From Simmondsia chinensis (Eukaryota > Streptophyta > Magnoliopsida > Caryophyllales > Simmondsiaceae), in assembly GCA_018398585.1 (NCBI GenBank), contig JAGTTD010000006.1, positions 7,912,501 through 7,976,500 on the forward strand: a stretch of DNA of 64,000 bases. The letters run 5' to 3'. Positions 1-13,600 of this stretch are shown here, one piece after another (positions within the stretch are counted from its first letter, which is position 1; every line of letters starts with the position of its first letter). The translations under genes and the position numbers were made by a program. A model generated the notes under the pieces. That model was given only the letters and a program-made list of their open reading frames with translations, did not search any database and was not told the DNA's origin.

Positions 1-668
1 GCCATGTGAGCCATTGGATCAATGCTTATGGACGGCTGTGATTGCCTCTTGCCCCATGCCACGGATTATGCTCAGCTGTTGCTCTGGGTTATATAAATAT
101 GCCCTCTGAACAGTATAACCCCTAATCGATTGGGTCTTTCTTGCACTCCTCTCTCTTCCTCCTCAAACGGCACTCTCTCTTTGGTGTTTTTGATACGATT
201 TCGGAGGTGATTCAACTGGCTTTGAGGAAATCGTTGGCATGGAGGCTTGCATGCGTAGATCCTGATCCTTTGGAGCATTAAGAAGCCTTGTTAGGCTTCA
301 TTGTGAGTATTCCTTCCCTATAGTTGTTTGTTTTTATATGATTTGAGGTTTCTAACTTAGGAACTTTAAGATCTGGTTGTATTTCATTGTTATCTTAGTA
401 ATTTGGTCTGTAATAACTTTGAATTTTGACAAATAGTGGGGAAACTTTCCTAGAACTAGGGAGCCATGGAGTAGGTCCTTATTTAAAGGCTGAACCATGT
501 AAATCTTGCTGTTCTTTATCGCGTGTGTGTTGATCTTTCATTTGATACTTATTTTACTACAATTATAGGTTTAGTCTTTGATCTGAAAGTCTACAGTCAT
601 ATTCACTAAAGTTTCTTTAAGATCTTAAGTTTTTGTTTAAGATCCGAACTTTTTACGACTAAAACTCA
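1..668 (+). other. Upstream region with a promoter-like stretch
   Basis: No convincing protein gene. Positions 90-100 hold a TATATAAATA box followed by a CCCTAA-containing, pyrimidine-rich leader (130-180) and a possible 5' splice donor near 301 (TTGTGAGT). This looks like a promoter and noncoding first exon, either of an unseen transcript, of the NTMC2T3 gene itself (it would imply a long 5'-UTR intron), or an LTR relic. The only short + frame begins at the ATG at 240 and ends after a few codons. Confidence 0.35.
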
Positions 669-683
669 ACAATAAAGTATATA

Positions 684-862
684 TATATATATATTTTTTT
701 TTTACAATGGTAAAGACAGGGGAGGGGGGAGGGGGGAGGGAAGGGGATATACCCCTCAAGTCCTCAAAGAGGACTACCACATTTGCCCACGGTGGGATTC
801 GATTCCGGGATGCCTAGTTTGGCAACCGACGATCCAACCACCATGCCACGTCCTTAGGGGAC
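684..862 (-). mobile_element. tRNA-derived SINE with perfect 15-bp target duplication
   Basis: On the minus strand an A-box-like TGGCATGGTGG (838-848 complement) is followed by a B-box-like GGAATCGAATCC (795-806 complement), a CT-rich body and an A/T tail. The element is flanked by identical ACAATAAAGTATATA copies at 669-683 and 863-877. Known: such pol III boxes and long target duplications define tRNA-type SINEs. It sits about 570 bp upstream of the NTMC2T3 start codon in opposite orientation. The exact duplication suggests a fairly recent insertion. Confidence 0.85.
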
Positions 863-877
863 ACAATAAAGTATATA

Positions 878-1434
878 GATCTTTAATATAAATAACCCTA
901 TAATTTAATATTTTCTTCTAAATCAAAATTTTCTTTTTTATAAGTGAATTATAAATATCTTTTCTAAATAGGTCCATTATTGACACTTATAGATAGATCA
1001 GCCGTTGCAACCTATTTAAGACAAAAAGTAACGACCTTTAGTCTTCACATATTCCCCATTTAATTTTTAACGACCTTTAGTCTTCACATATTCCCCATTT
1101 AATTTTTTCTTTGATTAGTATTACCCATTTAATTGGACCCACCAGCATTTATTTATTTTATTTATGGTTTTGAACACACCCACCCGCATATATTTTTGAG
1201 CGCACATATATTAAATCCATGGGTAAAAAAACTTTATATAATTCCCCCTGAATTTTCTCGTCCTTGTCTGATTTTCTGCATATTTATCCCACACTTTCCG
1301 ATCTCAAAGCATATTTTTTCTCTCTTTATCTAGCTCTTGAATTTTTTTTTTTTTTAACAGACTCGCTCTTGAATTGAGTTCTACGTTACTTCTCAAGCTT
1401 GGTACAGTTGTTGGGTTTTGGAGTTCTCAATCCC
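878..1434 (+). promoter_or_regulatory. Proximal upstream region and 5' leader of NTMC2T3
   Basis: AT-rich sequence between the SINE and the start codon. It contains a tandem duplication of a 39-bp unit (1030-1068 and 1069-1107, beginning AACGACCTTTAG) and T-rich stretches before the ATG. No single TATA box or transcription start can be chosen with confidence. Confidence 0.4.
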
Positions 1435-1623
1435 ATGGGCAAACGGAAGAAGATTAATGTTAGCAAAAGAGCAGTATTGGAGTTTTTCTACCAATTTGCA
1501 GTTGAAAAGCCTCTAAATTTGAGCTGGTTACCTTTGATTTTTGCTCTTTGGGCAGTTGAGAAATGGGTTTTTTGTGTTTCCAGTTGGGTGCCTCTTGTGC
1601 TTGCCATATGGGCTACTTTTCAG
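1435..1623 (+). CDS. NTMC2T3: NTMC2T3 exon 1: start codon and membrane hairpin
   Basis: Encodes residues 1-63: a basic N-terminus (MGKRKK), then two hydrophobic segments split by a short EKWVF turn, as expected for an ER membrane hairpin. The upstream in-frame codons from 1399 lack an ATG, so 1435 is the likely start. The donor is CAG|gtagtt. Confidence 0.9.
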
Positions 1624-4600
1624 GTAGTTTATTTATTTATTTATTTTTTTTATGCGATTCACCTCGTTTTTCTCCTAAGATAGATTCAGTTTTCTGAGGT
1701 TTTTTGCGATTTATTAAGGTTGTTGTTATTGCTGGGACAATAATGTTTATGATGAGCAATAACGTGACCTGTATTGAATAATGTTGAGATTTTACAGAGT
1801 TATTCTAGCACTAATAATTTTACTCTAGTAATAATATTACCTTGATTAATTGTGCTTTGGCTAGCACTAACAATTTTACTTTAGTAATAATATTACCTTA
1901 ATTAATCATGCTTTGGTTATGCACTAATTTATGTTGAACTATATTTTGATGGGTATGCTTGTTTTGTTAAGGAGGGAGGCGGTACAAGATCTCTGTGTGA
2001 CGTTTTAGATATCTGATTTTGTTTATTCCTTCCATTTTTCTTCTGTGAAGCTCTTGATGAGATTATATTATATCGCATAGGGTTGAAGTAAGTTTCCGTT
2101 TATATCTTGTTGATGTTTTAGCTTGTCAAATTTATTGTGATGTGTATGTTCTGATTACTTGTTGCGAGGAGATGAATTCATGTTCAGTTTCTGTGATAGT
2201 TGGCTGCTGCCTTTTTTAGTTAAGGTTTTCTACTTTTTCTAAAGAGGTGGCCAGATTAATAGGAAATTTCAGAAAGTATAGTTAAGCCATTAATTTTTTG
2301 GGTGCAGTTTGGTCAGTTTCCTAATTTGACTCTGTCATTACCTTTATTCTTTTAAATCTTGGGGTCCGTGTTTCTGATGTTATTGCTCTGACACATAGAT
2401 TGTTAAACTGAGCTTCAGCTTAACAAAGGGAGACTCTGTTGTGTTGGGCTTCCTTTGATGAGGCTTGTTTTATTATGTAATGTGTCATATGTCCATAGAG
2501 TGGAGGTTTGGGATGATACTGAAATTTTTGGGCCCAACTTTAGAAAAAAATTGGACTTGATTTGGGTCCAGGTTTGACCCGGTTTTTTGTGGTTGTTTTA
2601 GGTGCATTAGGGATTTGTTATATATATATATATATATATATAATTGTCAAGGGTGTAGAAGTTGATGTATGAGAACAAGAATAATTTCTTGTATTTTTCT
2701 CAAAATAAAGTAAAAATCTCTGCAACCTTTTCTTATATATATATATAATTGTCAAGGGTGTAGAAGTCGATGTATGACAACAAGAATAATTTCTTGTATT
2801 TTTCTCAAAATATAGTAAAAAATCTCTGCAACCTTTTTGTTGAAGACTCCACATGTGAGTCTTGTGGAATCCCACATCGGACTTGAGAGAAAAAAGAGAT
2901 CACCTTATAAGCCTAGTGGGTTACTTCACCTATAGCCAATTGGTTTTAGGATGGAACCCACTTGGGCTTATATGTGGATTTTATGTATTCCAACTCCGTA
3001 GGTTGGGCCTAAAGGCCTGGTGAAATTTAACATGGTATCAGAGTGGGTTGTTGATCCCGATCTTGTGTTTGTCGCACCTTGTCCTCATGAAGAGGAGGTG
3101 CATTTGTGTTTGGTGCCCCAAGGGCCTCTTCAGTATGTTGGATTCAATTGGATCGGAGAAGGCGAGGGGTACGTTGGTCACAGACTCACATGCGAGGGGG
3201 AGTGTTGAAGACTCCATATGTGAGTCTTGTGGAATCCCACATCGGAGTTGAGAGAAAGAAGAGATCACCTTATAAGCCTAGTGGGTTACTCCACCTATAG
3301 CCAATTGGTTTTAGGATGGAATCCCAGTTGGGCTTATATGTGGATTTTATGTATTCCAACTCCGTAGGTTGGGTCTAAAGGCCCGGTGAAATTTAACACT
3401 TTTCGACCACATAAGTCTTATGTTTGTTCTATGTTCTTGTTGAATTTTCGTTGCTCTTGTATTTCATTTATCATGATGCCTCGAACTAGTCATGTAGTGT
3501 TAGCCAAATCAGCTTGGAAAATGATTGTGATGCTACAGCTTAGGTATCTAATTTACAGTAGTAGCCACTTCATGTTCTTTTCTTGACCTTGTTGTTACGA
3601 ATATGTACCAAATTGATATCAGTAACTGTATGGTGTACTGCAGTTTATTTGTATAGGACTCTATTAGCATCTGCTTCTTTCTGTTTTAATTTTGTTCTCT
3701 GAGACGACAAAGAGGAATACTGTTAGGGAGCTAGTCGCCAACATTGAAAAGTAAATTCCTTTTATGGTGAAGGGGAATGCTGATGGATGAAGTTGTTTTT
3801 GTCAGAATTTGTTCCTTAGTATAGAGCACAGGAAATACGTTTCAGATTCTCATATTTTGACAAAGTTTGTGTTCTTGAACAATATGCTATTCTTTTGAGT
3901 GGTGATTGTGGTACATATGCGATGCAAGACGTTTAAAGAAAACCATTATTTCACTTTGAGTCTTGGCCCTTGCATTCCCCTCAGTTTTAGAATTTGGCTT
4001 ATTCGGTTCCTCCAATTTATCTTGGATTTTTGTTTAGGATGATATTGCTATGTCATCTACAGATTCTCTAGTTAGTGTTGTAGGGTTACCAAATCGATTC
4101 TAGAAATGATTGGGCTACTATAGCTTCATAATATACTTTAAGGGTTTTTTACGTCATTAGTCTTTGTACTTTGCTCATCTTATCAATTTGGTCCCTTAAC
4201 TTTTAATTGTCAATTTAGTGCTTGTACAATTAAAATTGTTCCAATCAAGTCCAATTTAAAATCAATGTTAATTTTGACGAATTGGTCTTACAATTTCAAT
4301 TAGAAATTAGTGAAAACATATGCAAGTGGCAATTTCGTAACGTGGAAAGCATATACAAGCGCTAATTACTGTTACAATTTCAATCATAAACTAGCATTAA
4401 TTTTAGAATGGATTTCATTGAAACAATTTTATGTGTATAAGTATTATATTGAAACAATTAAAAGTTAAGGGACTAAATTGACACAAGTACAAGGACTAAT
4501 GTCATAAATTCTATATCACTTTGTCTTTTTCTAAACCTGTTTGTCGCTCATAATTTACTAAGTCGGTATCACTGATAGTGCATACAGTACCGTACATGTC

Positions 4601-7600
4601 TCGACTCTATTCACTTGGGTCTGCTTATTTTTTCTTTCTTTTGGATTTGACAAAGAGGAATCTTAATAAAGTAAGAAAAATGCTCATCAACTCAGAAAAG
4701 TAAGTTCCTTGTTATGATCGGCAGAGTGCTTATTGATGAAGCAAGTTTTTGTCAGAATATGTTCTGTGAATAATGTACAAGGAAAAATGGAGACTCCTAT
4801 GTTTCTCCAAACTCGTGTTCTTGAATCTATTTAGATTTTGTTCTGAGTTGTGTTTAGGTGGTACAGATGCTGGTCTGGACGTTGATAGAAGCATCTCTGA
4901 ATTGATCCACAGTAACAACAACAATCCCAGTGCTTCAAGGGGTCCCGCAAAAGCGGGGTCCCCCCCCCCCCCCCCCCCCGGTTGATGTACGCAGCCTTCC
5001 CCCTTTAGGGTGTTAACCTGAAAAAAGGCTATTTTCGAAGACCCTCAACCTGAGAGACATGTCGTCATCGCATCACAACAACCCGAGGACCTTCAGTTTG
5101 GACTTCTAATTGATCAACAGTAACATGGGTGTAAAAATTTGCACCTTGTACGTCGTTGTGCAACATTACTAGCACTTCTACTAAATATCATTATCGAGCT
5201 TTTTTCTACTAAATACCAGCACTTCTACTAATTTGGACTTCTAATAGATCCAGTTTTAGTGTTAACATTTAGTCGGGTTGGTGGATCCAAGAATCCTTGC
5301 AAACTTAATTGACAAAGTTTTATGCTTACTGCGGCACAACCTAAGGCAGCCTTTGTTTGGCCCTGGGACCAGATATGGAATTCTACTAATTAAAAATTTT
5401 TTATACTCTTTTTATCAAACTTTATGACGCAGTCTCTCTTGTCAGATTTATCCTCTGAATAATATTTTCTGTCCTCTTAGGTAGACACTTACTCTTCAAT
5501 TTACATCATCAGCATTGTTGGCTTCAAGATCGGTTGGACCTTGAGACTCTCATACCAATAGACATTAATCTGCTACGGACGCTAGAGCCTTGGATGATTT
5601 TATTGTTCTTCTTAGTAACCTTTTCTTATGTAGATGACATCAGGTTTTAGCTTCAAGGTTTGAGTTTTGAGTGGCAGAATATTTTTTTTTTTTTCCCATC
5701 ATAATAAATTTCATGCATTGAACTGTATGGTTGAAAGAGTGTATCATTTGGCTTCCTCTAGTAATTGGTCGAATCTCAAACGATGTAATTATTTTCTTTT
5801 GCAGTGCCTTTCCCTCACATGATATAATTTTAGAGGGAGTGAGCACAAAAAATTTTCCGGGCTTCCAACTTATTGATTTTAACTTATATGTATTGATGGA
5901 ATCTATTATGTCTATATACACCTTTTATAATTCTCAGTTTTTCAATTGGTCCAGAGGTACTGCTGCTAAAATTGTTAAATTGTTGCTTGTCTTTAACATG
6001 AACTGTAACTCTTATGTCAGTATGGGGCTCATCAGCGCCGAATCCTTGCTGAAGACTTGAACAGAAAGTGGAAGCGAGCTCTATTAGAAGCATCGGTACG
6101 TTTACATATTCTTTTCTGCGCTCTCTATTTCAACTGTTAACAATGATTTAACATTTATGTTCCTGAACAGCCTACAACCCCAGTGGAACATTGTGAGTGG
6201 CTCAACAAGCTACTAATGGAGGTTTGGCTTCAGTACATTCACCCTAAGCTTTCGACAAAGTTATCTTCTATTGTGGAGGTATGTATTGTATTTACCTTCA
6301 TCAATTATTCACGAACAGGAAAAAGATTATGATCTTTGTTGTGCGTGATGATTCTGCTTTGCACCTCTTGGATAATTTTCCTGGATGAGTGTATGCGTAT
6401 GTTTTGAATAATGTTGCTTTCACCCCGGAGAAAGAGGCCTAGCTGATTTTTGGGGATTTGTATGGTAGCCTGGATATATATATTTGCTTCACTGCACTCG
6501 TTTCTCGGTCATAAGGAATGTGACTTATGAAACCAGGACATGCTTTTGACTTACAAGCTTCGTATATTGTTCTAAGGTTTTTACTGTGTTCTTTTTTAAT
6601 AAACCAGGTCTTGGCTTCTAGGTTCAAATATAATCCGTATTTCCTTGTTGCAAATCAAGCATAAGACCCTAATTTTGCATAAAGAGTGTCGTAGACATTG
6701 TGGAATGTTTCACGGTGATTGTGTTGGGTCTCTTAAGGGAACATAAGCTTCTTTTATGCGTAATATTGTTCTAATATTTTTGTAATTTTGATTATGTTTC
6801 ATGGATATGAGTAATTTGGATGTTATACAAATAACTTAGACTTCTAATTTGCGAGTCAAATTTGTGATGCAAGGTGGGATTTCTTAATTTTAAGGGATGA
6901 TAAGTTGTTTATGTCACCATTTGTGGTTAAATTTGACCGGAGCTTTAGGCTTGACCTACGAAGTTGGAATATATAAGGTCCACATGTAAGCGCAAATGAG
7001 ATTCCATCCTAAAACCAATTGACATTAGGTGGAGTAACCCACCACAATTCTAATGTGGGATTCAACTAGACTCACACGTGGAATCCTTAAGATTTTTTAC
7101 TGCACTTCTCTAAACTACCCGGCCTTTTGCATGATCTACTGCAAGTTTAGTCCAACCATATTCCTGTAGCAAGTTTAATTTGGGCAAAACCTTTGCTTAT
7201 TTGTCTTTCCCGGTTAATCAGATTTCAGATTGTTGAGCACTTCCGTTACATCTACTAGGAAAAACTCACCTGACTTCATATGTTGAAAGGGAAACTATGT
7301 GGCCATGCAATGCACCATTTCATGAATGTATTTCCAAATCTACTCTTTGTATGTTTTTCATGGAAGCGCTGTTCCATATTCTTATTTAGTATTGTAACTG
7401 TGGTTGCAATCTTTTCTGAAATACTACTGTTTTTTGGGAATTCCCTTATGCTAACTTTCAGAACTAATATGATTGCAGAGACGCTTGAAGCATCGCAGAC
7501 CAAAGTTCATTGTAAGTCAGCATCTTCTTTGTTGCTTGCGAAAGAATTCACTTTTTTCTCTAGTGGGCAGCATGATATGATTATGTGACATTTGAGTTAC

Positions 7601-10600
7601 TGATAGTTAACCTTCTAGGAGAGGATTGAAGTCCGAGAGTTCTCTCTTGGTTCTTCCCCGCCTAGCTTGGGTCTTGATGGAATGCATTGGTCTACTTTGG
7701 ATGCTCAGGTTTGGTTAACATTCTTACTTCTCATACCGATGTCTATTTAAAAAGCTTATCTTTGCAATTCCAATTTTTCCGGTATTTTTCCCCCTTTTTT
7801 TTCTCTGATGGATGGAAGTCTGGAAATATCTTTAATAATCTTAGAAAGGGATTTTCTTTTCTTCTCATCCAACTCCGTTAGTAATGAAAACGGAGATAGG
7901 GGGGGATCCGTATATGTTCAAGTTGATCAAAAGGTGTGGAAATATCAAGACCTTATTGCGGCAAGTACGGAAAAAATTCTTGTAATGTATTTAACCAAAA
8001 AATCGATTATGCTTTTGCGGAAGTATCTACTCATTACAGAATCTTAGTTATCAAAGTGTGGATTTCTTATTGTAAAAAAGGGCGTGCTATATCGAAATGT
8101 ACAAAATAATTGACTGCATTCAAATTCACCTCTTTTGAATTATGTTCCACTTTAGTTCACGCAATAGCATTGCTCCATGACATTCAAGAGGACTCGAGTG
8201 CTTCGTATGTAAGCTAGTTGTTAACTGAATTAGAAGAATGTTATTTTTTCGTTAGTTAAACTGACTAATGCTTCATAGTAGAAAGTTTCCGTTAAAGTTA
8301 AAAGGAAAATACTACACAATGGTAGTCAGACTGGCTATGTCATATGGCGCGGAGTGTTGGCCAGCTAAATGGTATCATACGTAGAAGCTAAAGGTGGCGG
8401 AGATGAGGAGGTTGTGGTGAATGTGTGGACACACAAGGAAGGATAGAATCAGAAATGACATTATAAGAAGCAAATTGGGTAGGGCTCTAATAGAAGATAA
8501 GATGAAGGAGCAGCGTTTACGGTGGTTTGGACACACTAGGAGGAGACCGACCACTGCCTCTTTCAGGAGATGCAAACAACTCCATACTATGCACGAAGAA
8601 GAGGGAGAGGCGGGCCTAAGAAGAGCTGGATAGAGACGCTTCGACAGAACCTCAACCACCTAACTGCGGAGATGGCCTTAGATAGAGCTGAGTAGAGGGC
8701 TAGCATAGGTGTAGATGATATAGCGGGTTAGGGCTAGAGTAGAGGGGCACAACTAAGTTAGTCTTACCGCCCTTAGGCTTGTATGTATGCTGGTCTGCTT
8801 ATACTTCCTACTTGCTACTTGTTTTTGTTGTGCGCTACTGATCGCTTGTGCTTGACGTTTCTGCAGTATTTTGTGCTTTGTAGTGCTCTGTGCTTTGATG
8901 CTAGCTGCTTGTTTGCTTATTGCTATTATTGCTTACTGCTCATTGCCTGCTATTGCCTATTGTTGCTCTATGCCTTTCTGTGTCGTTGTTTGCATGCTTT
9001 CTAGGTCTGGGGTCCTCAGACACAGTCTCCTTTTGGGGTGGCACCTTGTTTTAGAACAAATTATCGAAATACATGCAAAATACTTGCAACCGGGTAACCC
9101 AGAGATCTCAGGTGTTGAGGCCGTGTAATCACTTTCCTTAAGGCTTATTTCGCTATACGAAATATTCTCGGGGATACAACAACAACCAAAAATGGAGTGA
9201 AGATGTGTATGGGAAGAAATTGACAGAGATGTATGAGATTGATCGAGTTTAAGACAACAAACACTAGTATACACCCAAAGAACTCAAGAACACATGAAGA
9301 TGTTCTTCAATATCTTTTTCCTCTTGTGTTTCTCTAATTCAAATCATATGATGGGGAAATATATATGTATGCAATGGAATAAGACGTCCCAAACATAAAC
9401 CCAAGAAAAGACACCAAAAACTGGGAAAGAAAGCGCGAAATTAACTGCCAGTAACTGGCTTGTGTGTTGACACACACATCGACACACAGGGTCACTGTAA
9501 GATTGTGTGTCGACACGCAGTCCCTGTGTGTCGACACACAACACCCTGCCGTGCGCTTTTGTAAGGCTATGTGTCGACACACAGGCCATGTGTGTCGACG
9601 CACACCTGATTCCCAATGGTACTGTAGGATTGTGTGTCGACACACATGGCCCATGTGTCGACACACACCCCTCTCATTTTGTAAACACTTAAACACACAC
9701 CGGGACTATCTCATACACATTTTATGCATACATATTTATCAACACATTTTGAAAATACACTAACAATCCCCCACCATTTTCAAAATATAATCAATCTCAA
9801 TATGACATCTCGAATAAAGGACGCCATGTCGTGCATCAACATGGGTGTCTCCCGATTGAACCCCTGGCTAGTGAAAGGACCATACAGTTAATCGGATCGA
9901 AAATGGTAGACCAAACTTTGAACCATACAACCCATTTGACCAACCGACTATCCAATCACGCACTAGGCGTACTCCCCGTACACACCTTACACCTCCCAGA
10001 TCGACACATTTGTGGCCTTGTGTCCTGTACCCTTCGTGAGTGTTTCAGGGCCAAACCTTTAGTCAAAAATCACCCCTTTGAAGCGGCCAAACTTCAACAC
10101 ACAATAAGGTGGACCTCATTGATCATGTCCCTGCGACGCGACATTCAATAAGTTCTAGAACCAGGTCCATTAAGAGCATTAGCTCATCCTCTTAGAATCT
10201 ATGACGCAGGTACCAAGCACTTCACTGTCGGGATGGAAAAGTCTCATTTAGTGCTTGCAGTCACACAGATGATAAGTCTCTCTCATTGAACCCGAGACCT
10301 AGCGTCATACTAGGCGTCAAGTTGAGGGCCTATCATGGGTGACTAATAATGACAGGTTTCACACCATCCCTTTAATTATCAAGTCTCTAGCAATATTCTC
10401 AAACAAGAGATCTACTAGTTTCAGACTTACATTTCAAAGTCCACAGTGATCACTCAATCTTTCATGAGTTATCTCACTTCACAATATTTGACACTGTTGT
10501 GTCCGGACTTTCAGTGATACATCTCACTCTTTCACATTTAAAAAACATCTCACTATCACAACGGATAGAAATAGACAACATTGGCTTGCGCCACAAAGGA

Positions 10601-13600
10601 ATCTTAAACACAAGATCCTTTAATCACTATGTTTCTTTACAAGCAGAAACCAGAGCAATAAACTCTATTATCACAGTGGAATTTATAACACGTGTTAGTT
10701 TCTTGAAATTCAAGGAACAACACCCCCACCACTTTGGCATTTACTAGCTTTTAAAAGTATAATCATCCTTATCGGATGTTCAACTGGCATTCAAGTATTC
10801 TTCTAAATAGAAGAGTATTCATTAAAAACACCATAATGCATGGTCATTCCAGTACCTTATGTACCACACGCCAGTTACCTTTACTTAAATAGCTAGTAAT
10901 TCACACTCAGCTATCCAACAACAAAGGCTACATCTAACCTTTTCAATTTTCAATTATACCATTGGAATACTTTCATTTGGTTCTAAGTATTCATACCAAA
11001 TTTCAACATGTAATCAAGGTACACTCACACAATGAATCCACTGTCATTATCAGACTATTCATTTACACTTTTCGGATTTATTAACTACCTCTTTCAAGAG
11101 GCCACACCGCAAGACTTCATAGATTCTTCATAGAATCACAATCTATGACACAACAACATTGAACTTTGATCTTCATATTATCTCTAGTTCATTCTTCTAG
11201 AAATGTACAAGTCCAATCGCTAGGACTTCTTTTCGCGCTTTTATTCTTTCAAAGTTCTAGAGTCTTTCCAGGGATATACCCTCAAACATGATCTTCACCA
11301 TCGATACTTTACTTCACATTATGACGATGTATAATTCAAGATCAACGAAAGACTCAATGTTACTTCGTATGCATTCATTAACATTTATATCTCAGGATGT
11401 TCAATTCACCCATAATTCAGCCACTTGAATACTCATGCCATTTATATGCATCAAACTTTATGGGTAACAAAAGAGTTATCATAACTCAGTGTTCATATAC
11501 TTTTTAAATTTGTCACGTTGATGACTGACAACATCCTAACATGTGAACATATCATCACACAAAATCTTATTCACCATGCAACAATTGCATGAATCTTAGT
11601 TTCAACTTGACCTTCTTCACATTCATTGTATAAATGCACTTTATTTTAACCAACTACTCAATCATCATATACATATGCTTTTAATATGCAAGCTAGCTTT
11701 ACTTCAACCGCACTAATCGTGATGAGTGATAAAACGAATTTTACACGCATGGCGGTTTTCATTGGAACACTACCTCCAATAACTTTGGAAAAACCCACCG
11801 AAGATATGTGGTTAGTTATGAATTTATTAACCATCATTTCCAAGTGCTTTAATACAATTTCTTTCATCATTCCCAATCATGAACTTTAACGTGGATTTCT
11901 TTATATCAGTCATACTAGGGATCAACATATGTAAAAACACCATATTTTCATGATCCAGTAATTCCTTTCAAATTCACTCACTTTCATTTAGTCAAGTAGG
12001 CAGACGGCATCCATTTTCATAAATTATTAAACCGTAGAGTTCATCACCACATTATGGTTCATGGAAACATTGGTCTCATTGCCACATCAACATATATGGT
12101 TGCACAAGCATTTTATGAAGCATCTGCTTCAATTTAATGTAATCATACATCCATAATCGTATTAACGTGCATATACGCATTAATCGCATCACTGCACAAA
12201 CATCCATGCATAATATCGATTGAACATACGTCAACCTTGTAACTCTATCAATATACATATATGATCATGCTCAAACTCATTTCATGATCATGACCATATA
12301 AACATTGCTTTTCATGATTTTCCAACTCCACTATTGTTCACTCCATTGTTCGTCAATGAATAATATGTACGGGAGACTAAATCAATGACCGCCAAAGCAA
12401 TTATGAATCAACATACCCACATTTCTTATGGGTTTATTTCGACATAATTGTTCACATACGTGCATTAAAATACAATCTAATTATTGTTCAGATTTTTATT
12501 TCATACAACAATGAATTTACCACACATAATGCACAATTTATACTTTATCCCAATCATCAAATCTTTTTATGAATTATAATCATAGTTATACGAATTGCCT
12601 GGATTTTTATATCACCAATTTATAACAGAGCATTACTCAATTCTTATTATTATTAGTTTTGGCATCATCTTGGCGTTTGGTTTCAACAACCATGCTAAAA
12701 GACTTCTCTTTTAGCATCACCTCGATGTTTGGTTTCAACAACCACCCAAAACATTCATTTTCTTTTATTTTAATGCTCAAATCATACATACTAATTTATA
12801 TCAAGTATGTCTTCATAATTCAATTTGTTATCCATTTAACTCCAGTGCACTTGTTCTTAAAACCAAGATATAAGCCACAACTTAACGGTGTCTGGATTGA
12901 ATATTATCATGATTTCTCAATTTTCACATGTATACTCGTCATGGATCAACATTCACGATATACAATTGTTGTGTTGTGTTTCAAAATTTTGAGTTTAGAT
13001 TTCAAATATCGTTTCTTTTCTCGGGTCGGCCTATACCTTGTTTTCCTCAGTCTCAAGGGTTTACTTTTCAGATCTTGGATATTATTCACCCTTCAATTAC
13101 ATATCAAAACAATGCCTAAACAGAAAATTATGAGTTATTATGTTTGCAATTTCAACCCCACAAGTTAATATAAATTCATGCATAAATAACAATGCATCAA
13201 CCACTCCTTCTTAGGCATTATACAACTTCATGATTTTATTCCGAATCAAATGTATAAGTTTCACACAACTTGATTCCATTAATTGGATGCAAATCAAAAG
13301 GCACAAAGGCATTTCACTAGTATCCTTATACATGCCCAAATTGATCATCATCATGAATTCTTGAATTATGTTATGAAACCATATGCAAAATAGTCAAGTG
13401 CATCATCAACAAAGCACAAACAAATTTCCATTCATATTAGTGCATCATGGTTTCACAATTTACAAAATTAAACGACATACCTTTGTCCATACCAACTCAT
13501 ACAAGTGATAGTTCCAAGAAGATGTCCCAATTCTCTCCATTCATCTTACCTCCAATCTCACACAAACTTCGCCATCAAAACACGGAAAGTGAAGAAGCCA

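Noticed and set aside
12659..13168. 169-codon + strand ORF as a gene
   Set aside because: Lies in the noncoding interior of the minus-strand LTR element, starts from a non-ATG codon and shows no domain.
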